A DNA stretch of 64,000 bases from Lumnitzera littorea (taxonomy: Eukaryota; Streptophyta; Magnoliopsida; Myrtales; Combretaceae): contig JAMXBB010000010.1 in assembly GCA_024138015.1 (NCBI GenBank), forward strand, positions 76,071,541 to 76,135,540. Direction: 5' to 3'. Positions 34,991 to 46,999 of the stretch are shown here, in pieces. How positions within the stretch are numbered: position 1 is the first letter of the stretch; each line of letters opens with the position of its first letter. The notes beneath the pieces are model-generated. The model did no database searches, was not told the DNA's origin, and was given only the letters and a program-made list of their open reading frames with translations. The translations under genes and the position numbers were made by a program.

Positions 34991-36829
34991 CTTTGATCTA
35001 TTTAGAAAGCTAAGCTCAATCATGAATCGAACTAGAACATAAAATCAAATACTGGAGCATGATTTGAGAAATTGGGGGGCAAAACCTAATCTTAGGTAAA
35101 TAAAAAAGTGGACTCCTCCTTAAGGAACCGGTAACTCACTTTTTGAAAAGTTTAGGATGAGAAGAGGTAAGCTCTATCCTATACATCGACTTGAAACACT
35201 TTGAGAGTTGAGCAACATAATTATGAGGATATTTTGGACTCATTCCCTAAAGGAGGTTCACTTTGAATGTGATATGTAGATTAAAGTGAAGTTAGGCATT
35301 CACTTTTAAATCTTAAACACAATCATTTGTTGTTCACCCCATTGGACTTATTTGGAGAATTTCTAAATTTAAACCCTATCAAGAACTACCCTGCAATGGG
35401 GCAATTCAAAGGTTGGGGTCATTGAGTAGAAGATAGGGGTAAGATTGGTTTATGCTTGTTTAAATAACATTAATTTAAAGACAACTTTTATTTTTGATAA
35501 ATTATTTTTCTTTGAAATGAAGAAGAGCCAATTTCCTTTTTCAAACACCTCAAGCCCATACACTTGAAATCCATGGAATTAGGGTCTTGAATCATTTAAA
35601 AAAAAAAAAACTCAATAATAGAAACAATCACTCTTGGGGCCAAAAAGAGAGAATAGTAAGAGATGATGGGGCAAAGCAATTAAAAGAAAAAAAAAGGAAG
35701 AAGAAGAAGAAAAAAAGCCAAAGAATTGGGTCCGGAAGTATAGGATAAAAAGCCCCAAGAAATGTTTCACATCCAAATAAGGATAACCAAACTAAATCAA
35801 AAGGGCTAAAAGTCGATGCCCAAATAGCCTCAAAAAACACAAGGCCTTAAATCACACTCTTAAGCTCGAAAACCCAAATTTCCATATCTGCACTGACACT
35901 TTGAAGCCTCTCCTACCTATACTAAATCACATAAGGCTTCCCTACCTACAATACCACCCTTATACATGTAAAAGCTTTTCAAATCTTAAAAGATAATTTA
36001 TCTTTAATAAAAATTGTTTTTGAAATGGGGTTAAGCATTCTTCTAATTTATCCCTAAGGTTCTTGATTTGTACACCTGGGATTGATGTGTTTCTATCAAA
36101 ACAAGCCTTTTCATTAATCTTTTTTGAAACCCTTAGACCAAAATCCTAAATTCATAAAGGTAAACCAAAAAAAACTTAACGGATTAGTCAAGGAGTATCA
36201 CTTACAAAATGAACTATAATTTTAGGAACTGAAGTCGAGAAGTCGAGAGTATAATCTAGACCGAGAGTTCGTAAGGAAGACCTCTTTAACTAAACTAATT
36301 GTAAGTTACCTTCTTCTTAAGAAATGAATGGCTCAAGATCACAAAAGCCCTAAGAGAAGCCCTAGGGATAGGGACATTAAGAAATTCCACATGATTACCA
36401 AAGATAGGGTTAGTGATAAGATTGTTCCTTAATAAGAGTTTATACCTGTTGGCAAAACTTAAAAAAAAAAGTAAAAATAAAAATAAAAATAAAAAAAGAA
36501 GAGAGAGAAAGTAAAGGCTTATCATAAAATCTTTTATCCAAATCCATGTCGGCTTGAATAGCCAAGTTTTTAATCCATGTCATCCGTTTCCTTTCTAAGG
36601 TCATCATTTTTCTAGTTTAAGTCATTCTTCCCCAATTGTGGTTTTTAACATCCTTCAAACTCTTTTTTCAAATCAAGGGGCTTATCCCTACTCTTTTCCT
36701 TGTTCATAAATGGTTTTTCAACAATCTCCTTATAAATACTTTTCCAAGCAAAAGTGTCTTTTGAAACTGGTTGCTTGCCTTACATTAGTTCTTCAATCCT
36801 TCATCGTTTTTCTTAGGGTTCAAGCCAGC
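34991..36829 (+). other. Interior of the 9-kb element without recognisable genes
   Basis: A-rich runs occur at 35597-35610, 35680-35715 and 36462-36500. ORFs here are short, hydrophobic or low-complexity and lack domains. Confidence 0.4.
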
Positions 36830-36859
36830 TCTTAGAGTACTGGTCCCTCTTTCATTCTT

Positions 36860-38030
36860 TTTAGGGTCTTAGCTAATTCTAGGAGAGCTTTACCTACCTT
36901 GGTTAGTTAGGTCATCAAGATACGACTAAGTTTGCTCATTCTTTTTAAGGTCTTAACCAACTCTAGGAGTGCTTTACCCACCTTGGTTAGTCAGCTCATC
37001 AAGACACGACCAAGTTTGCTTATTCTTTTTAGGGTCTTAGCCAGTTCTAGGAGTACTTTGCTCACCTTGGTTAGTCAGCTCATCAGGCCATGACTAAGTT
37101 CGTTCATTCTTTTTTAGGGTCTTAGCCAGCTCTAAGAGTACTTTGCCTGCCTTGGTTAGTTAGCCCATTAGGGCACAACCAAGTTCGCTCATCCTTTTTA
37201 GGGTCTTAGCCAGCTTTAGGAGTACTTTGCCACCTTGGTTACTCAGCTTATCAGGGCACGACCAAGTTTGCTCGTTCTTCTTAAGGTCCTAGCCAGCTTT
37301 AGGAGTACTGTGCCCACCTTGGTTAGTTAGCTCATCAGGGTACGACCAAGTTTACTTATTCTTTTTTAAGGTCTTAGCCAGCTTTAGGAGCGCTTTGCCC
37401 GCCTTGGTTAGTCAACTCATTACGGCACGACCAAGTTCGCTCATTCTTCTTAGGGTCTCAGCTAACTCTAGGAGCGCTTTGCTCGCTTTGGTTAGTCAGC
37501 TCATTAGGGCACGATCAAGTTTGGTCATCCTTGTTAGGGTATTAGATAGCTTTAGGAGCGCTTTACCCACCTTGGTTAGTTGGCTCATTAGGGTACGACC
37601 AAGCTTGCTCATCCTTCTTAGGGTCTTAGCTAGCTCTAGAAGTGCTTTGCCCACTTTGGTTAGTTAGCTTATTAGGGTACGACCAAGTTTGCTCATCCTT
37701 TTTAAGGTCTTAGCCAGCTTTAGGAACACTTTGCCAACCTTAGTTAGTCAGCTCATTAGGGTACGACCAAGTTTGCTCATCCTTCTTAGGGTCTTAGCCG
37801 GCTTTAGGAGCGCTTTGCCCGCCTTAGTTAGTCAGCTCATTAGGGCATGACCAAGTTCGCTCATCCTTCTTAGGATATTAGCCAACTCTAGGAGCGCTTT
37901 GCCCACCTTGGTTAGTTAGCTCATTAGGGAACGACCAAGTTTGCTCATTCTTCTTAGGGCCTTAGCCAACTCTTAGAGCGCTTTACCTATTTTATCTTGA
38001 GCATGACCAAACTTCAATTCTCCTTTCAGT
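36860..38030 (+). repeat. Tandem array of an 84-bp unit, about 13.5 copies
   Basis: Each unit runs CTTAGGGTCTTAGCCAGCTT, then AGGAGCGCTTTGCCC, then GCCTTGGTTAGTCAGCTC, then ATTAGGGCACGACCAAGTT, then CGCTCATC. I counted 13 full units and one partial. Most are 84 bases, so a reading frame is kept from unit to unit (28 codons). That frame is open for 91 codons at 37395-37667 and is interrupted in other units mainly by CAG-to-TAG changes. The array lies about 190 bases before the 3' LTR, a position where some plant LTR elements carry tandem repeats. Confidence 0.9.
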
Positions 38031-38201
38031 CTTTCAACCAGCTCTTAGAGCACCACCCCTCTCTTCTCCAAATCCCTAATGGATTAAACCTATAATAGCT
38101 AGCTAGTTGTAGTGCTTTAGCGCTTCTTAGAATAAAATCCACTCTTAGGGCAAAAATAATGTCTGTTTTATCTTTATAGCAAAATTTTACTCAAAACTTT
38201 A

Positions 38202-38217
38202 CTACAAAAGGGTAGCT
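38202..38217 (+). other. Polypurine tract candidate
   Basis: ACAAAAGGGTAGC lies immediately before the 3' LTR start and would prime plus-strand synthesis. Confidence 0.5.
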
Positions 38218-40307
38218 ATAGACATCTAATTTTTGCCCTTCTTTTATTTTTCAAATTAGGTTATAGGGTCCTAAATTAGAAAAAGTTAAAAAAAATAGAA
38301 AATTAAAGAAAGCTCCAAAAAATGAAGAAATTTAGAAAAAATAAGAATTCTAGAAAAATATAAAAAAATAAGAAAATAGGAAAAAGTACAAAAAAAATAA
38401 GAAATTTAGAAAAAATACAAAAAAAAAGAGAAATTTGAAAAGTCATAAAATAAAATAGGGTATTTAGAAAATAATAAATTTTTAGGTTGTTTAAATAGAA
38501 TATAATTTTAATTTTAATTTCAATTTCAATAGTTTTGAATAAAAGACTGTTGGGAGTAGGCTTAGATTTGAATCTAACTCAGGTTGACTTGATCCATATG
38601 TACAATTAATTACATATATGAATAAGGAAAAACCAATAGCTCAGCTGGATAAGCATTTGGACTTTATATTGCATATGACTTAGAGATCCTAGGTTTAATC
38701 CATGAAAGGTGTAAAATGTATGATTTATTTTCTTTTCTCACTTTATTGCCATGTTATCGCCACGTCATTTGCCAACTCACTTCTAAGTATGGTAAACATA
38801 CTCTGACACGTTCATACACACGCAGCTATGTATTTGGTACCACATATTATCCAAGTTCGTCCAATCCAAAATTGAAAAAAAATCATATTGTATTTAATTT
38901 TTTCCATCCTTAACACGATAATGACACCTATAAATAAGGGTCTACTCTTCATTTTCAAAACACAACAAAAACTTCGAAACACTTTAGAAAAGTAAAAATC
39001 GAAGTTTCCTCTCTTTAGCACGATTCCTCTCTCTCTAAGATAACATTCCCTATGGTGGTTTTATGAAAACCACCACCATCAGATTTCTCGAACCGACCAA
39101 GCTGATACAAGCCGAAGTGAGCCGACTCAAGTCGAAGTGAGCTGGTCGAGTCAATCCAAGCCGAAGCGAGCCAATCCAAGTCGATCCAAGCTAAAGTGAG
39201 CTAACCAAGCCAATTTAAGTCAAAGTGAGCCAACCGAGCCGATCTAAGCCGAAGTGAACCGATCTAAGCCGAAGTGAGCCGATCCGAGCCGTTCGAGCCG
39301 ATCCGAGCCGTTCGAGCCAATCCGAGCCGACCTAGTTTTTCTTTTTTATTATTTATTTATTTATTCATTTGTTTATTTGTAAATGTTATAAATGAGAAAA
39401 AGAAAAAAAAAAGAATGAAAAAAAAGAAGAAAAAACAAAAAGAGAAAAAAAAAGAAAGGAAGTAGTTTATTTATTTATTTTAATAGAAATAGATATATTA
39501 AGTATAAAATAAATAATATAATATAATAAAAATAAATAAATAGGTTAGTAAACAAAAATCGTTCTCACACTTAGAAAAATTAAGTTTTCTAAAAATAAAT
39601 GAAAATAAATAGACCTTTTTTCAAATTAAGATTATTTTAGAATTTCCAAAAATAAAACACCAATTAGGACCTTTTAAAAGAATTTCCTTGAATAAATTAA
39701 ACTGGGTAAAAACGTAAATACAACCCTCTTTCAAAAACTAAAATCAAACCACCCATTAAAGTTTTTTTATAAATGAACTACGGTAGTCTGATCCTAAATA
39801 GCGGGTACATAGGCACCGTACGCAAGTACAGGGTGACTTAAAATATGGAAATTTTTATTTTTTCCATTTTTAGATATTTATGTAAATTAATCAATTTAGT
39901 TGCATGTATCATAATTAGATATTTTTTAGAAATTAAAAAGGGTATATTTGAAAAGCGAAGTTAAATTTGGAAAGTTAAAAAATGGTACTCGTTTAAGGTT
40001 TAATAAACAAGCCCTCAGACCTAAATCTTTGGTTTTCATAAAAGCCGTTTTACAAATTAGTTTTTTTTTTTTTAAATCAATAGACCAGTGGCTAAGTTAT
40101 AGCCAATCCACCTAATTGGTTATAACTTAACCATTTTTCCCGACTCCGGTCAAATGGCGACTCCAATCCCTTTTAAATTAAAAAAACGGTTTTCTTTAAA
40201 CCATAGTCGAGGGCTAATATTAAACGGGTAAGAGTTTAATACTAGTCGGCTTAGAGAAGACCTAATTTTATAAAAAGAATCAGGAGGGTGAAAAACCAGG
40301 CTCAACA
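38218..40307 (+). repeat. 3' LTR of the 9-kb element
   Basis: It begins TATAGACATC (TG mutated to TA) and ends GGCTCAACA, 2090 bases long. It is longer than the 5' LTR because of about 37 bases near 38887-38920, a longer minisatellite (39085-39330) and an expanded A-rich tract (39400-39460). It contains the better-preserved tRNA-like block (38638-38712). Confidence 0.85.
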
Positions 40308-40312
40308 AAAGA

Positions 40313-41329
40313 AAATACAAAGAAGTGATTATGGTTTTATTTTGAAAGAAGTCCCTTGTGAATAAGTTGTAAGCATTTTTTAAAACTTTGTAATCAATTT
40401 ATGGCATCTTTACTTTGTTAAATTATGCTCAATTTAGGCATGGTTTAGAGATTTAAAGTTAAGGAAATGTTTTGATTGGGTATTAGATTTTTGTATTTTC
40501 GGAAGTTGACTTGTTTATATACGCCATTCCTTTGAGGAATCAAGTGGTCTGTTAGTGTTATGTGAACTAAAGTAGGTACTAAATTTTATCTGAATGTTCC
40601 TTGATCATTGTACAATGAATACCTAAAAAGAAAAGAAGAAAATGATGGAAATCAAGAAAAGTCATTACATATCGAATGTATAACCTCATCACAAAAGGAA
40701 AATGTAGTTAAGAAAAGAAAAGAAAGAAAATAGAAAGAAATAGAAAAAAGTGAAAACTGAAGATCTAAAAAGAGAATAATGGTTAAAGGAAGTAAATTAT
40801 TCCAAGTCAGGGAGGCGAAGTAAGGTATGATTCTATGGTTGCTTTCTGTTTACGTAGCATTAGCATACTTAAGAGACCAATAAGAAAGAAGTATATAAAC
40901 GAGCCAACTAATTAAACATTGAGATCTTTTGCTTAGTCTGAAATGTGGGACTACTAAGAAAGAAGTATATATATGGGTGAACCAATTAAACATTGAGATC
41001 TTTTACTTATTTTGAAATGTTACACTTGACATTAAATTTCATAAGCTTAACTTAAATGGAAATTTAACTTTCCTAAGCATTGATTCTTGAATTAATTACA
41101 TGGTTTTTGATTCATGAGCATTTGATTTGGCATAAGTAGAACAATGTCAAAATTACTTCTAAAGGTTTTTACACTATATCAAGAGCATGCAAATTTTGAG
41201 ATTTTCATGTGTAACATACTTACAATTACACTTGAGAATAAAGGAAATGTATGCTTCTTGTATCATTTTCTGAATCACTTGATTTTTAAACTTGCTTGAG
41301 GATAAGCAAAGTTCTAAAGTTGGGGATGG
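40313..41329 (+). other. Downstream interior of the Athila-like element
   Basis: This resumes after the AAAGA duplication and runs to the polypurine tract AAAGTTGGGGATGG (41316-41329). It has no recognised env-like or other coding sequence. A segment around AAGAAAGAAGTATATA is repeated at about 40880-40910 and 40958-40975, each followed by AACATTGAGATCTTTT. Confidence 0.5.
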
Positions 41330-42434
41330 TGATTGTAACTCAAAATGTGCTATTTTTCCAACTCTAAAACCTACATTTGTGTATAAATTCTTGCAAATTT
41401 TAGTTAATTTTTCATGAATTTGGAGTTTATGCACAAAATGAACCAACTTGTGTAAAATTGCTAGAGATGCATGAAAGAACATTGTTTTTAAACGAATTTG
41501 ATGCATTTTGTATTCTATGTGCAAGTGTACGGAGGCTACCATGGTCTTGGTAGCCCCCACCATTCGATCAAAGAGGCCAATGTGAAGAGTGATGGTAAAT
41601 TTGTCTTATGCCTTAAAGCATCAAGGGAGGAATGGTTTCATGGACAATTGATTGTTGGAGAGGTTAGCAAATGAACAAAAGCTTCAAGGGTAGATTCAAC
41701 CATATTGGCCAATTGGTAAATTCAATACCGATCGATCAGTAGAAAAAACTAAGACTAGGGTTTTTCGACTAAAACCCCAATCCTCCTAAATGCCATGTTT
41801 CGTTAAACATAGAGATGACTTGGAGCTAGCACATATCTATTAATCAATTAGTAAACCTTTCAACAGATCAATTGGTAGTCTAAATCTATATATACTTATT
41901 AATACAGCAAAAAATATGAGTTGCAAGTAAGTTTTGGGCATTTCTTAGTAAGTCAGTGGAATATTGGTAATGAGTTCTTATGCTTATGAGACCGAGAGGA
42001 GATTAGGTGTTTCCTATCAAATTCACATTGTGTTATGCAATCTTAGTGAGTTAGGATAGGTTATGAGACCAATAGGAGATTGACCCCCTAATTCTTAAAA
42101 CTAGATTACTTAACTTATGATAAGAATTGAGTAATTTAGCTGATCATATAGGGAAATGAGACCGAAAAGAGGTTTTTTGCTCCATAGTTGAGTGAGGTAT
42201 CATACCTGAATTCAAACTCAAGTGAGTTTCGTCAAAACCCAATTAAAAACCATCCTTAATATCTTAATAGCATACCTTCATTACTACTTTAGAGACATAT
42301 CACAAGCTTACGTCTTTAGAATTTGTATTTGTTGTTAAATTTAATTCTCGTATAGTTGCATCTAGTTTCAACTCACTACTTCTTATTTGGTTAGCCTATA
42401 TTAAAGTAGCATGTTAGAATCTAGTACTCGTACA
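41330..42434 (+). repeat. 3' LTR of the Athila-like element
   Basis: It starts TGATTGTAACTCAAAATG and ends CTCGTACA. It is 1105 bases against 1620 in the 5' LTR, because of a clean deletion at about 41951 that removes the equivalent of 23553-24056. The 129-residue minus-strand ORF (41174-41563) straddles the LTR border and is not a gene. Confidence 0.8.
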
Positions 42435-43395
42435 ACACCTTTTACCTAAAGAAATGACTTGACGAATATTCACCAATTTTATTACTATAGACGATTCGAT
42501 ACATTGGTTGGTTAAAAAGATTAACACTATTTTTAAAAAAATTTGTGTTCCTAAAGTGTCTTCAAATCAATAAATTTTTAATCAGTGTTTGTATTGTCTC
42601 ATCAACATGCTTTAAGCATTATCCCCACTGTAATCTTATACTTAAGCAAAATTACAAGAAGTTACCCCCATAACCACATTAGATGGCATATGGTCTCTTA
42701 AACACATACCTAAAACTAAACTTAACTAAACCTAGTGTTAACCCTTTATAAAACCTAAAAATGCCACAAACATTACACAATGAACAATTATCATCAGTTA
42801 ATACCAGAAAAACTTGAGGAAAAAAGACAAAAGAAGAAATATTTATAGTGCAATAAACCCTTGAGATTTGAACATAAATATAACCAGTAAGACTCAACAT
42901 GTTGATTGTTGGAAATGAAGAAAGAAAATGAAGTTACACTAACTTTTGAAAATGATTATGATAAGAGTTGGAAGAGAGTTTTGTAAGCTCACTTTATGTT
43001 CTATAAATATTGGTGAAGGTTAGGAGTAAGGGATTATGAGATTGATTAGGAATCATAAGAAGAGGAAGTTAAATATACTGATTGACATTAAAAGTTCACT
43101 CATGCTTTGAAATGATCAAACCATTTGCCATTGTACTGGTTGATGGTTCTACTATCTTTGTAAATCTACTTTTGTAACGAACACAGAGTATTTGGTTTTG
43201 TGATTTAAGTGTATATTTTGCTATAGTAGGTGTTAAATTTTGTCTTAAGAATTCCTTATTTGGTGAAGTTAGGGGAAATATGTTAGAATTTCCATCTATA
43301 CATGACGAAGTTTGAGCTTAGAGGCTGAATTTGTTAAATTTATGAGCATACGAACAACCTAAAGATCATTGAAGGTAATACCCTAAGTCCCTAAC
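42435..43395. other. Spacer between the Athila-like and Ty3/gypsy elements
   Basis: No gene, RNA or element end is recognised. A 73-residue minus-strand ORF (42679-42900) has no domain. The last five bases (CTAAC) are the target-site duplication of the next element. Confidence 0.5.
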
Positions 43396-44348
43396 TGATG
43401 GAGTATCAATCTCTAGATCCCTCACCCGAACTCGCCTCCGAAGCTTACAATCTCTCACGAAGAGAATCCTATCTTCTCAACTTACCAAGGATGAGCTCTA
43501 ATGCATGGAAGAGCTGTGGAAGAACTTCTTAAGGCCCTAACTCAGACATACTCTACTCTGCTCAAACTCTTACCCAATTGTTGACTTGTTGAGTATCAAG
43601 GCCAACCTACTGAATGCTAAGGCCTATCTATCGGGTGCCAAAACCTACCAATCAAGTGTGAGGCTGACCTATCAAGTGCCAAGTTAAAGGCCCCTATATG
43701 CCAAGCTCTCCATTTCCATCCTACTAAGTTACAACTTTACCTCATTACCTCGGTAGACTTCATTACAGTATAGTAGCAACAGCTTTAATATAGATTGACC
43801 CAATATACGTGAACCCCATCATATCATGCCATTGCCACCTGTCCCTTACTTTTTTGACATTTCTACTATATTCCTTCTTATCCTTTTTCATATTTATGTT
43901 TTTTGCTTGTACTAGGAATCTTCTTCTTACGTTGTCCTTTTATGTAATTTTCCATTATTGTATTGTTGCCCTAAAAAACTTACTATAAATAGTCATTTTT
44001 ACTGTAGCCGTAATCATATTACATCTTAGACATTATTGTTAATGAATATTTCTCTTGTTGTTCTTGCAAGACCACATTCTCCGAGCACATCATCTTACAC
44101 TCTTATCTAATCTTATCGAGTAACTCAAGATTAGTGGCGAGTAGACCTTAGTATCAGCTTATGCATCATGTTAAGCAAAGTATTAAGCCATGTAGTGTTC
44201 CTCCATGAGTCATATCTAAGGAGCAGCTTCATTGAAGCTACTATGTTTGCTAACCTATCCATTCCCTCTTTCTTTAATATCTCAAAGGACCCACTATAAC
44301 TACTTCCGATAGTAAGACCTAGGGATAACTCAACTCTTAGGTATATCA
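43396..44348 (+). repeat. 5' LTR of the plus-strand Ty3/gypsy element
   Basis: Colinear with 55310-56263 throughout. It contains short repeats near 43590-43690 built on AGTGCCAA and CCTATC-type phrases, also found in the 3' LTR. A possible TATA-like CTATAAATAG lies at 43983-43992, matching TTATAAATAG in the 3' LTR. Confidence 0.9.
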
Positions 44349-44356
44349 TATAATCC

Positions 44357-44368
44357 TGGTATTAGAGC
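44357..44368 (+). other. Primer-binding site, initiator-Met type
   Basis: TGGTATTAGAGC lies 8 bases after the LTR end. It has one C-to-T change from the canonical TGGTATCAGAGC. Confidence 0.75.
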
Positions 44369-44935
44369 ATCAAGTTATGATTGAAAGCTAAGTAGTGCAA
44401 TAGTTACTTCTTGTTATAGTATGTATGTTTTGTCATACTATATTTCTTTAGCAAAAAAATAGAGCAAGTTCTAAAGTCAAGGTGCGATATCGTATTAGCA
44501 AAAGTTGTGTGAAATTTATGTTGAGTAGTGAACTTCTTGAAGTTTTGTATTAAGAATATCAAATCCCAATGTTTAAGGAGAGATTAATGATGTCGAGAGT
44601 GACGCTCATGGTCATGGCCATGTTACCCAATAAACCCCTTGAACTATTGACGAGCAATTACAAGACCTTGCTGTTATTATAGCCAACCTCGCTATATCTA
44701 CATAAAGGATTGTAGAGACTAGGCCCCAAAAGAGAGTTAATGAATGAGGCTAAGATGTGAGAGATAAGAAGATAAGTAGTTGAGCATAGAGCACTAAAAG
44801 CTATTAATGTGAACTAACTCTACCTTGATACGATGAGAGGTTTGTGAGGAGGAGACTTGAGTTAGATGAAGTTAAATAGTATGGGGAGGAGGAAGAGTAG
44901 CATCATGGATTTGAAGAGCATGAGCTTTAAGCTAT
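44369..44935 (+). pseudogene. Leader and N-terminal gag remnant, interrupted by an insertion
   Basis: A stop-rich stretch with phrases such as R-R-K-S and E-E-H-E-L/F-E-A just before the insertion point. It leads into gag sequence that resumes at about 51206, where D-W-E-E-K-I-K-E-I-F-D-F-Y appears. Confidence 0.5.
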
Positions 44936-45788
44936 TGCGAACCATGGCTAAGAATAGATAAGGTTGGTCGCTAGATGGGTCCAAACTTGTAGAAATATTG
45001 AAAAGGATCAATGGGAAAAAGGTATGAAAAGGGTAAAATGAAGAGTGAAACAGTAAGCAAAACCCATGAACAACTCTAAAGAATATGACACACTAATGGA
45101 ACTTCCGAAGACTCATGGCACAATTTGATATGACGCATGAATTGGTCCAATGAGGTTACTCACCACCTAACCTTGCTTAAGAGAAAGGATAAAAGTGATG
45201 CCGAAAGTAAACAAACAATCTTTACACAAGGAAGAAAGTACTTAAGTGTATTGAAGGTAATCTGATGATTTACAGCTACAAGTATAAGGGTATTTATACC
45301 CATAAGTTAGGGCAACTTGCCTAAAAGGGAAAAGACAAAAAGGACATTTTCTAAAAAAGCAATATACACGATACAAAAGGGTAAAAATGAATATACAAGG
45401 AAAACAATCATTGGTGCTACAGATTCTACATATGATATTGCATGCGTAGCGATGCTGCATTGGCGAGATTGCTAAGAGATGCAGACAAAAAGTACGGACA
45501 GATAGGCTTATCCGAGTAGGGATAGCTTAGTCAGTTTAGTCTCTCTCTCTCTTGGCTTCTCGATAAAGACGATGCCTAGTAATTGGTCGATTCAGTACTG
45601 GAGAGTAATCATCAACTTAACATACTACAGAATAATGGGCAGTCATATAACATGGCGTTAAAGGTGACTCAGCAAGGAAGTACTCAGCTTCGATAGGGGT
45701 TGGTTGGAATAGAAGGATTCATCGTGCTAGCCCTATTAGTCCTTGAGCTTAGCTGCAGGTCAGAGGTCCGATAGCTAGATTCTCATCA
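44936..45788 (-). repeat. 3' LTR of the nested minus-strand element
   Basis: Colinear with 50387-51205 with many substitutions. It contains a (CT)n run at 45541-45553. A 72-residue minus-strand ORF here has a counterpart at 50694-50918 in the other LTR; it is not a recognised protein. Confidence 0.85.
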
Positions 45789-46010
45789 TTCCCTTTGGAT
45801 TGTTTTGGATTTAGGATCAAATCCGAATGGTATTCACTCACTTCTTCGTCAGGGTGATAAGAATTGAAGTCAGCAATGTTAAAGGCATCAGAAATCCCAT
45901 AGGCCTCAAGCAATTCCAAACTATAGGCGTTGTCACTGATTTTCTGGAGGATTCTGAAAGGTCCTTCTGCTCTTGCAGATAATTTGTTCTTCATCTTATT
46001 TGGGAATCGT
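45749..46010 (-). pseudogene. Integrase C-terminal (GPF/GPY-type) remnant
   Basis: An 81-residue ORF contains K-L-S-A-R-A-E-G-P-F, then S-D-N-A-Y-S-L-E-L, then F-N-I-A-D-F, the conserved end of many plant Ty3/gypsy polyproteins. It runs into the LTR at 45788. Confidence 0.8.
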
Positions 46011-46029
46011 TCCTTGCTGAGGTACAGCT

Positions 46030-46900
46030 ATACCAAGTCTCCCGGCTGAAATTGTTTGGCCAAGCCAACCTACCCTTAGTCTTTTCTCGTATTCTTTTGG
46101 CAACTTGGTCTATATGCCGAGTGATTTTGTCATAGATGTGCTGAAGAAATTGTGCTCTAGCCGAAACATTAGGGTCCTCTTACACGGGTAATGGCATAAG
46201 GGTATGGTCGAGGGGCAACTTGGGATTGAATCTGTAGACCACCTTGAAGAGAGTCTGCTTAATGGCGTCATATATTGTTCGGTTATAGGTGAACTCAACC
46301 ATTAGTAGGTAGACATCCCAATCAGCTAAGTTCTTGCCTATTACAGTTCGAAGCGGTAAACCTAAAGTATAATTAATTACCTCTGTTTAGCCGTCAATTT
46401 GAGGGTGATATGAAGTATTAAAGAGTAATTTAGTTCTCAGCTAATGCAATAGGGTCATCTAGAAATGGCTCAATAACTTTGAGTCTCTATTGGAGACTAT
46501 ACTTCTCAGTACACCGAGTATCCATACAACCTCTTGTAAGAAAAGAAAAGCAATAGTCGAAGCGTCGTTAGTTTTAATGCAAGGCACGAAGTGTGCCATC
46601 TCACTAAATTGATCTACGACGACTACCACAGAATCTTTGCTTCGGGTAGTTCGCAGTAGTCCGCGAATAAAGTCCATGCTCAGTTTAATCAACGGCCTCG
46701 TCGGAACAGATAAGGGCATTGCTTTCCCTTGTTCAGCTCAGCACTTGGCCTTTTTACATACAGCACAGCTTTTGACAACTTGTTGTACATATCTCCACAT
46801 TCTCGGCCAAAAGAATTGGCTATTCAATAGTTAACAGGTCCTTCTCTCTCTAAAGTGTCTAGAAAGTCCTCTATTGTAGGTTTCCTTAATTAATAATTCC
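46030..46900 (-). pseudogene. Integrase core remnant
   Basis: The minus strand contains S-M-D-F-I-R-G-L, the region of the first catalytic Asp, then V-V-V-V-D-Q-F-S, then A-H-F-V-P-C, then I-V-S-N-R-D, the second catalytic Asp region, at 46459-46719. Frames break before and after, and the HHCC zinc region upstream is degraded. It would have inserted the cDNA into the genome. It is inactive. Confidence 0.85.
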
Positions 46901-46999
46901 TATAGGGAAAAAGTCGACCTACACAGTTTCCCTCCTTGGAATAGGTAGCCACCCTCCACATAATACTCGTCCACTGTCCTCCTATCCACGCATTACGAA

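Larger units (their letters stand above)
31266..40307 (+). mobile_element. 9-kb non-autonomous LTR retrotransposon (LARD-type), TSD AAAGA
   Basis: LTRs lie at 31266-33221 and 38218-40307. Perfect 5-bp duplications AAAGA lie at 31261-31265 and 40308-40312. It has an Arg-type PBS, an A/G-rich polypurine-like tract before the 3' LTR, and a 5-kb interior without protease, reverse transcriptase or integrase. The interior holds a short coiled-coil remnant, a 30-bp class repeat region and an 84-bp tandem array next to the 3' LTR. An Arg PBS plus tandem repeats before the 3' LTR recalls the Ogre/Tat group, but there is no coding sequence to confirm this. The element is younger than the Athila-like host it interrupts. 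Confidence 0.85.
22917..42434 (+). mobile_element. Athila-like Ty3/gypsy element, pol-deleted, with two nested insertions
   Basis: Direct LTRs lie at 22917-24536 and 41330-42434, with an Asp-type PBS after the first and a polypurine tract before the second. The inside holds a gag remnant (25037-25991 and 29269-29640), a protease remnant (about 30030-30560) and the GGCAGGAGGCAACCC motif. No reverse transcriptase, RNase H or integrase is recognisable. Two later insertions sit inside: a solo LTR at 25992-29263 and a 9-kb LTR element at 31266-40307. Without them the element is about 7.2 kb. No target-site duplication is evident (ACTTG before, ACACC after), so the ends have mutated or the boundaries are off by a few bases. 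The Athila assignment comes from gag phrasing and the PBS. Confidence 0.8.

Noticed and set aside
36860..38030. CRISPR-like array
   Set aside because: The units are contiguous 84-bp tandem repeats without unique spacers, in plant nuclear DNA.
39274..39465. ORF with Arg/Ser/Pro and poly-Lys stretches
   Set aside because: It is a translation of the LTR minisatellite and the adjacent A-rich tract.
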